Assembly (NCBI GenBank): GCA_034509735.1
Contig: JACGWO010000013.1
Location: forward strand, 12,978,136-13,042,135
DNA from: Sesamum alatum
Taxonomy: Eukaryota > Streptophyta > Magnoliopsida > Lamiales > Pedaliaceae
Direction: 5' to 3'
Length of the DNA: 64,000 bases
Below, piece by piece: positions 34,071 to 45,061 of this stretch (its first letter is position 1; each line of letters begins with the position of its first letter). Made by a program: the position numbers and the translations under genes. The notes beneath the pieces were generated by a model. That model was not told the origin of the DNA. It saw only the letters and a list, made by a program, of their open reading frames with translations, and searched no databases.

Positions 34071-36841
34071 TCTATTATAAAAGTGTGAATAAATTGCCAT
34101 GTTTTATGTTTCTTCCTCTTTTTGTGACGCCAATTATATCCTTTTTCATATAATAGTAGATTATAAATTTATGTGTGCAAATAAGTAATTTTTTAATTAG
34201 TTTTTATAATATACTTGTTAATTACTTACATAGTTGAATTGAAATAGACTTCTAATGAAAATAAATTACAATAAAGAGTTTTATTCATAACTAATAAGTA
34301 ATTAAAGAAAATTGGTTAAATATCTTAATATTAACTAGGAAAATGTATAGGCTATATAAGTAGGAGATGATACGATTTAGAGACTTGAAGAAACATCTCT
34401 TTGAAGGGAAGAGAAGCAATCCGTGGGACAATTTATCATTAATTTAACATAAGATAAATTTTATAATAAGATATTATAAAAATATGAGTAACTTGAGATA
34501 TTTTAATTTTTATTATTTCTGTGATGATTAAAAATATTAAGAAAATATAAATTATATGTAAATAGGTATTATCTTGGGGTACCTAATTAAATAGTATAAT
34601 ACCGCAAGTTCAATGAAAATAAAGTTCAATTAGAAACAAGGATATTAATAAGTCAATGTTAAAAATCAATTATTTAAAAAAAGCAAACTTAGAATAAGAT
34701 CACTTACTTCATAAGTGATTTCTAATTAATTGTCTTTATAATATTAATTAGAAAATCATAATAATATTATTCAAAACTTATTTTATGAATTAAATAAGTC
34801 TATGATTTGTGGAATGTTTATTTCACTTATAATTACTTGGTCTATAAGAATTCTATTGCAACATTTTCAATAATAAGCAATTTAATTTCTTCACATTTAT
34901 ATTTTTAATTTGGCTCTAACTTAATAAGATTAGTCAATGAGTTTTTTTGTTTATTCCATTCAATTCATTCCATGAAGTATTATTTGCCAAAATAGATCTA
35001 TTTTCCACCAACAAGAGGAATAAAATGAAAATTAAAGAGATTATTACCAGAAAATTATATTATAAACAACTTTAGTGGTAGTTAGTATAAGAGTTAAAAA
35101 CGGAAAATATTTTTTTTTGCCCTGATTTGTATACAACTATGGAAAAATTTAAAATCTTATTTCATTAGCAAAGTAAATTTAAAATTTGGATTAATTTAAA
35201 TGATATTTTTCGATGATAAATATATGAATGTAAAAAGTAAAGTAATTAATTAATATAGTCTTTTGGTTGTATATATTATGTAGTAGTTTAGACTACCCAT
35301 TACTTGGATTTATAACCATGTAAAAAATATAATGATAATAAGATTCTAAGATTTATATATAATAAATCATATTTTTATATTATGTTGTATTTGTATATCA
35401 TAATTAAAAGTATGAGTATTAATTTGAGATTTTCTTTTATTTCTTAACTTTTTGTAATGGCTAAAATAACCTCATAAAATTACAATGAACATAATTTGCC
35501 ATCGTAATAGATAATATTATTGATGTCTAATTAATGGAACGAGACCATTAACTGAGCTATGTATATACCATGTATTGAAGTATTTGGTCCAATTAAATAA
35601 AATTAGTTAAAAAATAATTTATAGCACTTCAATTTTTTCCACAAAGCACTATTAAACAATTAATGTAAAGCATGTTTCCACAATTTTATTGAATAACATG
35701 GCAAATCAATTGAAAACTTAAATACTAGAGAATTATATTATAAATAACTCTAAAGATAGTTGGCGTAAGAATTAAAAAAATAAAATAAAAATATTAACAT
35801 GATATTTGATAAGTCAAAAAAAATATATGGATGAAAATTAATGTTATAGAGAGAATTAATGATAGTATTTAAAATTTCAACAAAAGCCAAAAGAACAAAA
35901 GGATTAAGTATCAATGTTTTCACATGAGTTGGTGAATTTGTCCTCACAAGTATAGAGATGAAAGATAAGTATCATGGAGAGAAATAATTATAAAACTTAA
36001 ATGTTTATAATGGTGAAATCCAAAAAGTAAATGCTACTTTCTTTTAAAAAATTGAAGATCATAAGTCTAACGAAACATAAAATAAAATTTGAGAGAGCTA
36101 TTAATAAAGTGAAATTTTTTAGCTAAAATTAATCATTTGATTTTTATTAATCATCAATTGGCATTTAGGAAGTTTTAATTTAAAAGTCATTTTAATCATT
36201 TGATCACATACAACGTTCATTTTTAATTATGAACTCCAATTTGTACGTAATGAGATATTTATTTTATCTATAAAAGTATATTTATATCGATACCACAAGG
36301 CGTATGAAATATTCAAAAAAATTCTTGAAACAGTTTTTCATAATAACTAATAACTAATATAATAATTATTATGTACTAAATAATAGAAAATGAGAGATAG
36401 TTTGCCTTTCTTTTAATATACCAAGTGTCCTTCTGTGTTCTTGATTCTTCTATTAAAATTGTCAATGGGTTTTCCTTATACCATAACATTTTGATTTTAT
36501 TAGATTTTCAAATAAAATCAATTCGCATGAAATTGGAGTTCAAGGGCTTTTTAACCATAAGCGACAGACATATAAAATACTTCCTATGAGATAATTATAA
36601 TTATTCAGAATTAATATTTTTTTTTATAGAAGTGATACTTTTATAATTTTTTACAGTAATTAATTAGTGTACGCCAATTATAATTCTAACGTATAAATTA
36701 AGGTTAATTTATAGGACAAATAAAGAAAAATATATAAAATCTTAACTCTAAATAACTTTGTCACTAAACCAAAAGGAATTAATGATTAAATAAATAATTA
36801 TTAATTTATAATATTATTTGGATATACACATTTTCAATTCC
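34071..36841. other. AT-rich DNA starting with a second Helitron 5' end
   Basis: TCTATTATAAAAGTGTGAAT begins at 34071, immediately after the CTAG of the preceding Helitron, and has the form of a Helitron 5' end. No matching hairpin plus CTAG was found before the CACTA element at 36842. The rest is AT-rich and without genes. The phrase AATTATATTATAAA.AACT.T recurs at about 35055 and 35730. Confidence 0.45.
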
Positions 36842-37460
36842 CACTACAAAAAAATGCGGAAATTGAAACGGATATAGTTGATCGTTCCAATGATCGTTTA
36901 AAATAGGAACGGTAAATGGAATTGTTGTGGAACGGGAAACCATTAATGATGTCACTTTCGACTTAATGGATGTACAAATGAATAGGAACAGTACGACCGT
37001 TCCTATATATGTGCCAACATGTAAACCTATTACCGTTCCTAAAAAGGACCGGATATATTTTGGTATTCCATTTGGAACACATGTGTGAAAGTTGGAACGA
37101 TTTCTCCACCTGGAACATTGACCGTCCCTTTAAGTGTTCCAAACACCGGTTCTATTTGGACCGGTTGCTCGACCGTTCTAATATGTAGTGCTATATGAGG
37201 CCCTTTTACACCGTGAGCAAAAATGTAATGCAATGACCATTCCAAATTGTGGGTATATAGAAAATGCAATATTGTTACAATTACCATTGCCAATTGTACT
37301 CCAAGTAGGAACGGTCATATTCTGTGTGCCATATACCGTTCCTAATATACCCCAACGACTATATTACAACGGTAAGATTACCGTTTCTATGCCCGTGCCT
37401 GCGATCGTTCCTAAATCTGGAACAACGGCTATATTTGAACGGCTAGTTTTATGTTCCAAA
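36842..37460. repeat. CACTA 5' subterminal repeat array
   Basis: Repeated GGAACGGT / ACCGTTCC words, with variants such as TTGGAACGAT, from the terminus to about 37460. They mirror the array at 47940-48678. Confidence 0.85.
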
Positions 37461-37743
37461 TAATATTTCAATGCCCGTTCTAATATTTTTTTTATATATA
37501 TATCCCCCCTCTTTTTCATTGTTCTTATAATTATTCTCCAACTCATTTTATTGTAACTCTCGCTGTTGATTCTTTATACGGAAAATCGAACATATCAATT
37601 ACTTGCGCGAATTTTGCATTGATATTGATAGGTGTTTTGTTCAGGTAAGTATGCAAAATTCTGTAATTGTTAATTATATATATAATATATTCTCGACATT
37701 TAATTACGTACTGTTGTGAATTATATTATACGCAGGACCAATC

Positions 37744-38543
37744 ATGTTAAGACAGTTGAGGAAAAAGATGTATGATCGAGATGTCCTGGGTGTGACGCCG
37801 GAGTTTGAGGACGGTGTTACAATATTTTTAGAATGGACTCAGTCTTAGCGTGCATATATGGACGGGGACAAGATTAAGTGTCCCTGCCAGAAGTGCAAAA
37901 ATGGACGGTTCAAAACACCAGACGAGGTAAATTTTGATTTGTGTATACAAGGGTTTATGCCAGAGTATTATCATTGGACTTCGCATGGTGAGGAGAGGGT
38001 GCAGGAATATTTTGAAGCATTGGCAGTGCCCCCTGTGCAGCAGCAGCAAACGCCACCCGTTCAGGAGGAGGGTAGTTCGTATTGGGGTGATGCGGCTCAG
38101 ATAGATTGGGCGCAGAGGATGGTATTCAATGCCGCCGGACCGTCTTTCTGGGTGTCGTTTTCGTACAACCAGGAGGGATCGGTTGATGATGGTACTCGGT
38201 ATTGTCCATCTGATGTGGGTCCTAGTTGATATTACGATTCGGGGCCCTATGATTATGTGTCTGGCTTGTCAGACCCTTTTTTTGATGTAGTTCATGCTGC
38301 GGACCAGCTGTTGTGGAACGACTGCACCACCTCTCAGTTGGCTTCAATTGCCTCTTTGGTGAATATCAACGCCGAAGGGGGTTTTTTCGAGCATACATAT
38401 GCTCGGTTATGCTAGTGGGCTGATACTGTAATGCCCCGCGATCACACTTTCCCCCGATTATTACAATACGAAGAAATTGATAAGAGAATTGGGTTTACCA
38501 GTTTAGAAGATTGATGCTTGCGAAAACGGTTGCATGTTGTACT
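37744..38543 (+). pseudogene. TNP2-like transposase, N-terminal part
   Basis: ATG at 37744 opens MLRQLRKKMYDRDVLGV. The transposase-associated domain follows, with CPCQKCKNGRF, VNFDLCIQGFMPEYYHW and SHGEE. An in-frame TAG at 37846 replaces a Gln that the 5397 element still has (SQRAYM there). Further downstream are frame changes, then CGLP-type sequence leading to the copia insertion at 38544. The same frame resumes after the copia element at 47290. Together with the GTACT duplication this shows insertion into the transposase coding sequence. Confidence 0.85.
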
Positions 38544-40771
38544 TGTTGGAATAGGTGACCAGAAAGCCAATAGGTTTGGCGATTTGTAACCTATCTGACA
38601 ACTTGATATAAATGTAATATTATTATGTGATGAATAAGATGAGTATTCGTCACCAATGGTACCTTCTTTGTTGCGCTCATCTTACATTTGTTAAAATGGT
38701 GTTTAACTTATATCGCAACAAAGTCCACAGACCATGGATAACAACTCGTACAGGTGGGCCACGCATTGGATGGTGGTTATGAAACCAACTGATTAAGAGT
38801 TGGGTCTGAAACGTTCCAAGTCGAGGACCTCGAGACAGGGCATTGAGAGTCCTATTGAGACTTGCGTCAAGAGTCGTGTTCATTGGATGAGTGCCGTGTT
38901 TCATCGGCGATAGGCGTGGAACGCCTACACGATCTTGATGGGTTGGTCGACTGGGGTCGAGCCGACTGGACTGACTCGCGGGGATCATCATATGGAAGCC
39001 TTGGAGGCTTGGTCGGTATGATTGGTTTTCCCCGGTTCCGATAGTACGGGAGTAATCCTTAGACTTGAGGGATCATGGCAGTCGCGTGCACAGGACGGCT
39101 GTATCTTGGATCTGGCGAGAGGTAATCATTCTGTAAGATGATTATCATAAGCCTTGTCCAGTGCAGTTGGAATGTGTAGCGAGGACGGTGGATTCCAAGA
39201 AGAGGATCCGTCCCCTGTCAGTATGTGACAGAGGTATCTCCTATGCACTCGGAGACACGTTCATGCTGTTTGAAGCTGTGGCCACAGTGGTTGGTCGAAC
39301 AGGGAATGGTTTCCTGTGTCGACGCAATGAAGCATACGTGGTCTCGAGTATTAAGCATAGATGCCTAGTTAAGGATGGGAACCGACGCCCAATTCCATAC
39401 CCTAGACTAAGGCCGGGAGACGGTAGACGGAAGGATCGTACCTGTACGGAATCGGCGCCTAAATGTTCACGCCAATTCACCTAGTCTCTAGTGCCATGGA
39501 CAGTTGCTAGACGGCCACCCATGGTAACGGGCCCTTGTGGGACACGGGCCCAAGTCTAGCTGAGGGTGAACCTAAAGGGTCACACACAAATCACCGAGGA
39601 GGTTGAGAGATCGACTTGGAGTCAATCTCGAAGGATAAAATAAGTAATTGGATTACTTAAGGGAAAGTCCATTGGATGGACGGGCCGATATTGTATCGGG
39701 CTTTCATTTAATCGGTAAATTGAATTTTCGATTAAATATGGAAAGTTGAGATGTTGAGACGTTGGATCTTTTAATTGGATTAAAAGATCAACGGGAATAA
39801 TTTAAGTGGACATTAAATTGGATTTAATATTGGGTTCGTCGTAATTGGATTACGATAAAACCCGGTCCGTTAAATTATACCCGAGAGGAGAAATAATTCC
39901 TAATTTGGAATGGGAAGAAGTTGGACTTCTTTCCTTAATTAAACATGGCTGACACGCTCCCTTGGAGGAAGCAAAATCAGCCATATTTCATGCTAGGTGG
40001 TATGTTGACTTATCTCTTTTGGAAAGAGACAAATCAACTCCAATCAAGCTCTTCCCTTTTGGTATGATTTGATCATACCATAAATTTTGGTAGGCTTGAT
40101 TGAAGAATTGATGGTGATTGATTGGAATGAATCTAGACATCCTTGGATGAACCTAGACACATTCCCATAATCACATTAATTATGTATATATATTAGAATA
40201 TACAACACCAAGCATAAGTGATTCATTATCCATCTTTTTCTAGGAAAAAGAGAAGACAAAAATCCTCTCCTCTCTCACAATTTTCGTGCTCCCTCCCTCT
40301 CTTACACTTGTGTTCTTCACTTGATTTTGAATTAAGAAGAATAACAAAGTAAGTTTAAGAGAACACTAATTCATAGTGTTCTTCTCTTAAACCGATTCCT
40401 TCCTAAACCCGTTCTTTTCTAGCAAGAAGAACGTGTGTTTCTTCCGGTGTGGTGTGGATCACCTTTGGAGAATCCATACGTTTGGATTTCGTGAGCATTC
40501 CGGAGAAGGAACAACGCTAGTAGCCGGGAGCATACGCTAAACAATCAAAGGTAACGGTTTATTACGTTTTGATTGATTTCATTTATATATCTATGCCCTA
40601 TGTGTTTAAATATATGTTTTAATATTTACACATCCTACATCAAACGCCCGGTTGAGCACCCAAGGGTACACCCCTTGGGATTCGCGTATTTTTGAATTTG
40701 ATTTAAATTTACGCACTTTCTCGCCTTTCTCACTTCTGCTCGCGCTCCCGGGTTGATCCGCTTGTCCTTCA
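38544..40771 (+). repeat. copia-1 5' LTR
   Basis: 2228 bp, TG...CA ends, same length as the 3' LTR. A 107-codon open frame (39161-39484) exists in both LTRs but only as a by-product of LTR identity. The distal part holds an A/T-rich region with TATGTATATATATTAG (about 40180) that may include promoter elements. Confidence 0.97.
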
Positions 40772-40773
40772 AG

Positions 40774-40787
40774 TGGTATCAGAGCCC
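40774..40787 (+). other. primer-binding site of copia-1
   Basis: TGGTATCAGAGCCC, two bases after the 5' LTR, matches the 3' end complement of plant initiator tRNA-Met, the standard copia primer. Confidence 0.9.
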
Positions 40788-41468
40788 GGTTCGATGTAAG
40801 GGGCATAGATCTATGTGTTTGGAATGATCTACTTGCTTTTAAATGGCTTTATTGGCATGTTAGATTACATAAATATATGAATAATATGATGATTCAATTG
40901 TTTGGATTTAATGGACTTTTGGCATGCTTAATTTTGTTAGATTGGATCTAAAATTGCATGCTTATTTTCAGAATAATATTAATGTTATTGTGCTGAAACA
41001 GTTTTGAAAAATAAAAAAAAAAAAAAATTCGGATCGGTCGGCAGCGGCCGCGCGCAAGCGGGCACTTGTTGAGGCTTGTTTTCTTTATTACCGAGTCGTG
41101 AGGGGTGACAGTTTGAGGCATGATTTGGTTGATGGGTCGGGCCCAACACTGAGTAACATGGTTCGCTTGGAGTCCTCGGGACCATGTGAATAGGTGAGGC
41201 AAAATATCTTGGGAATCTCATTGGATGAGAATGATATTGGATATCTCCCACAAGGTATTCTTCATGTGAATCGTAAAAGCGGGGCATGGAGATTACGCTT
41301 GTGGATCCCAAGCCCACTAGGAAATGGTTTCCCGAAACTCCGCTTGAGAGTGGCGGACTTTCGTATAAATAGTGGGAGGGTTAAAGACTAAAAGACCAAG
41401 TCTTCAACTTGAACAATAATATTACCATCATCTGCTAATTTCTGCTTTACATTTTCATTAATGTAGAT

Positions 41469-42330
41469 ATGTCTAAGAACCCGTTAACCATGATTCTTGA
41501 GACTAACAAATTCAACGGAACGAACTACTCGGACTGGCTGAGAAACCTGAGGATTGTCCTCGGTTTCGAGAACCAAGGCTACGTCTTGGACGAGCCGCCA
41601 CCGAGCGACTTACCGGAGGGGTCCACGCCTGAAGAACGTTTGACGTTCGAGAAATGGCATGAGGACAACCGGAAAGTACGCAGTATCATACTGGCTTCGA
41701 TGTCTAACGACATCCAGAAGTAGTATGAGAGGTTGGACAACGTCTCCGCCATAATGCTCCGCATGAACGAGGTTTATGCGGTTCCGGATAGGCATATTAG
41801 ATATGCCGCCACAAAAGCATTCTTTGGCACCAATCTCGCTGAAGGAGCGTCTGTACAGAGTCATGGGGTCAAGATGCTCTCCTTAGTGGAGAAACTCGAG
41901 GACCTTAAAGCTGGGCTTAACAATGACACGTACATTGACGTGATCCTCCAGTCGCTTCCTCCATCCTATGACCTGTTTGTTGTAAACTACAACATGAACG
42001 GACTTGAGAAGTCTATTTATGAGTTGATCAACATGTTGGTCCAATACGAGGCAACGTACCCACAAGTCGGTGCCGGCGGTATTGATAGGAGAGGCTTCAA
42101 CCTCCAAGGCGAATGGCAAGAGGGCCGGACGCTGGAAGAGGAAGAAGCGCAAAGGGAAGACGGTTGCGGCCCCTGCTCGCTCTCCGGGCGTCCCTGTTGC
42201 TCCGGTTAGACCGAGCAAAGGGAAAGGGAAGGCCCGTGGTTCTCAGCGGTCCAAGGCAAATGATGTCTGCATGCATTGCCAAGGGAAAGGGCATTGGAAG
42301 AGGGAGTGCCCACAACTCCTCTCCAACCCA
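41469..42330 (+). pseudogene. copia-1 gag (nucleocapsid), interrupted
   Basis: Starts MSKNPLTMILETNKFNGTNY and contains the copia gag core (WLRNLRIVLGFENQGYVLDE; VILQSLPPSYDLFVVNYNMNG). TAG at 41721 interrupts the codon that is Gln (CAA) in copia-2. A frame change near 42055-42070 shifts to the zinc knuckle CMHCQGKGHWKREC (42268-42309), a CX2CX4HX4C motif for RNA binding. Neither lesion can be bypassed in the usual way, so no full Gag is made. Confidence 0.9.
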
Positions 42331-42939
42331 GGTGTGTTTGTGGTTGAAGTTAATATGATTACTAATTCTGCTTCATGGGTATTGGATACCAGGTGTGGTG
42401 CTCACATCTGCAATGATTTGCAGGCACTGCAAAGAAGCAGAAGGCTAACCAAGGATGAGATGATCCTGAGGCTAGGCGATGGCAAGGCCGTTGCTGCGGA
42501 GGCCGTAGGATCACTAGAGTTAGCCATTAGTAGTCATGTTAGGATTGTACTGAACGACTGTTTCTATGTACCTAGCATGATTAAAAACATTGTTTCCATC
42601 CCGGTCCTTGATAAGGAGGGATATGAATTTACCATCAATAAAAACGGTTTTTTCATTATCAAAGATGGTATTTCTCATTTGCTTGGTACATTGGTCAACA
42701 GTCTGTGCATACTTCAACAGTCTAATTGGATTATGACTGCAGAACACAAACGAAAAAGTGATGATCATAATAACGCACAGATATGGCATGCGAGGTTAGG
42801 TCATATCTCTAAAGATAGGATAAGAAAGTTGGTGGACTCAAAGAGTCTAAAAATAGACGATTTGGACAACCTACCGACCTGCGAATCCTGTCTAAAGGGA
42901 AAGATGACCAACAAACCTTTGTTGGTCAAAGAACGCTAG
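42331..42939 (+). pseudogene. copia-1 aspartic protease and linker
   Basis: WVLDTRCGAHICNDLQ marks the retroviral-type aspartic protease that would cut the polyprotein. The catalytic triplet Asp-Thr-Gly reads Asp-Thr-Arg here (AGG at 42391-42393), while copia-2 keeps DTG. The downstream region with LNDCFYVPSMIKNIVSIPVL and WHARLGHIS..CESCLKGKM includes the integrase zinc finger (HX4H...CX2C). The frame ends at TAG 42937-42939, before the integrase core. Confidence 0.88.
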
Positions 42940-43940
42940 CCACTTGTCTGTTGGATTTGATCCATACAGATGTCTGTGGTCCACTAAATACTCAGGCTAG
43001 AGGTGGGTACTCGTACTTCATAACCTTTACCGATGATCACTCACGGTATGGTTATGTTTACCTGATGAGGTACAGGTCTGAAGCCTTTGGAAGGTTTAAG
43101 GAATACAGACTTGAAGTAGAGAACCAAACCGGTCGAAAGATCAAAGCCCTTCGGTCGGACCGAGGTGGAGAGTATTTGAGTGGTGAGTTTACTGATTATC
43201 TAAAAGAGAATGGGTTTCTCTCTCAGTGGACCCCTCCTGGGACACCGCATGTTAATGGTGTGTCTGAAAAGAGGAATCAGACCTTGTTGGACATGGTCCG
43301 ATCCATGATGAGTTTTACCGAACTACCCCTTTCCTTCTGGGGATACGCTCTTGAGACGGCGGCCAAAGTTTTGAACTTGGCGCCATCTAAAAAGGTATCC
43401 CAGACGCCATATGAGATATGGCATGACAAGCCTGCCTCCTACAAATACTTGAAAGAGTGGGGTTGCCCCGCATATGTCAAGAGATTAGTGGGAGATAAAC
43501 TGGACTCGAGGTCTAGTTTATGCAGGTTCATCGGCTATCCGAAAGAAACTGCTGGGTATTATTTCTATGATCCCTCCGAGCAAAAGATTTTTGTCTCGCG
43601 AAACGCAGTGTTCTTGGAAAAAGGTTTTCCATCGGATAGTCGACGCGATGAGGTACTCCTTGAGGAATCAAGTGAGGTACCCCATGAGGCGGCAGTGACA
43701 TCTGAGCCAGTGGTTCCCACTGATATTGTTCCAGTCCTCCGTAGGTCGGCCAGAGTATCCCATGCACCTGATAGGTATGGATTTCTGGGCCTGACCGGTC
43801 AGTTGGATAATGATCCAAAGACGTACGGAGAAGCGATGTCGGACATCGATTCGGACAAGTGGCTTGAGGCCATGAAATCCGAGATGGACTCGATGGGTAC
43901 AAACAAGGTTTGGACCCTAGCAGATCCACCAAAAGGGGTT
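42940..43940 (+). pseudogene. copia-1 integrase
   Basis: The DDE integrase core is readable in one frame: HTDVCGPL (first Asp), LRSDRGGEYLSGEF (second Asp), NGVSEKRNQTLLDM (Glu). The GKGYGY-type C-terminal region (CRFIGYPKETAGYYFYDP) and the linker into RT (RYGFLGLTGQ, EAMKSEMDSMGTNKVWTL) follow. It inserts the cDNA into chromosomes. The core itself looks intact but is frameshifted relative to gag-protease. Confidence 0.9.
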
Positions 43941-45040
43941 AAACTCGAAGCTGGAACATACGTTTTGATGAAGTCATACGGGGATATGATTTCATCAAGA
44001 ACGAGTCCGATCCTTGTGTATACAAGAAGATCAGTGGGAGCTCAGTTGCGTTTCTGGTGCTTTACGTGGATGACATCTTGCTCATTGGGAATGATGCTAA
44101 GATGTTAGGTACCACTAATGCTTGGTTGTCAATGTAATTCTCTATGAAGGATATGGGCGAGGCATACTACATCCTTGGCATCAACATCTACAGGGATAGA
44201 TCTAGAAGGATGTTAGGAATGGCCCAGTCCTCGTACATTGAGAAAGTCTTGAAGAGATTCAAGATGGAGAACTCAAAACGAGGATTCCTTCCTATGAGGC
44301 ATGAAATTAAGTTATCCAAAAAGCAGTCTCCTAAGACTGATGAGGAGTTTAAACGGGATGTTGGACATCCCCTATGCTTCAGCCGTAGGCAACATACAGT
44401 ATGTTGTTCAGTGCACTAGACATGATGTGGCTTTCGCTTTGAGCGTAACAAGTCGAAATCAGTCGTGTGTCGGGGAGGCACACTGGAGTGCAGTCAAGAC
44501 TATTCTAAAGTACCTAAAAAGGACTAAGGACATGTTCTTGATCTACGGCGGTGGAGAGTTGATACTGGAAGGCTATAGCGACGTTAGCTTCCAGTCGGAT
44601 GACGATGATGCCAAGTCTCAGTCTGGTTATGTGTTCAGACTTAATGGTAGCGTGGTTACTTGGAAGGGTTCCAAGTAGGCTACCACGGCGGACTCCACCA
44701 TAGAGTTTTGAATACATAGCGGCTTTGGAAGCTGCTAAGGAGTGGTTTGGTTGATGAGCTACATCCAAGGGTTGGATGTAGTACCTAACATTGCTAAGCC
44801 TGTAATTATCTTTTATGATAACAACGGTACGATAGCGCTAGCAAAGGAACCGAGATCTCATCACGATCCAAGCATATTCTTAGACGCTACCATCTACGCA
44901 GAGAGATGGATAGCAGGAGTGACGTTCGGTTGGACCGAGTCAGCTCCGCAGAAGACATAGCAGATCCACTTGCTAAGCCCATGTCGCAAGTTGCCCATAC
45001 TCACCATCTGAATAAGAGGTTCGAGGTCAATGGGTGATTG
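43941..45040 (+). pseudogene. copia-1 reverse transcriptase / RNase H, deleted and frameshifted
   Basis: After PPKGVKLEAGTY the sequence jumps to YGYDFIKNESDPCIY. The RT section that copia-2 still has (AKGYTKRPGVD..., SFLNGFVEEEIYMDQPEGF), including the first catalytic Asp, is missing, roughly 400 bp. The YVDD box remains at about 44063-44074 in another frame. RNase H follows in pieces (YCDV-like YSDVSFQSDDD, SGYVFRLNGSVVTWKGSK) with a stop at 44676, ending near 45037. The protein cannot polymerise. Confidence 0.9.
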
Positions 45041-45061
45041 GCTTTAGGTCAAGTGGGATAT

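Noticed and set aside
34071..36841. Full Helitron starting at 34071
   Set aside because: Only the 5' end is recognisable. No hairpin plus CTAG end was found before the next element, so no full element is claimed.
39161..39484. 107-codon open frame present in both copia-1 LTRs (also at 45679-46002)
   Set aside because: It is conserved only because the two LTRs are near-identical copies. The diverged copia-2 LTR does not keep the frame, and the product resembles nothing known.
44063..44074. YVDD boxes considered as evidence for an integrated plant pararetrovirus
   Set aside because: The gene order, LTRs, tRNA-Met primer site and target duplications identify LTR retrotransposons. No movement or coat protein sequence is present.
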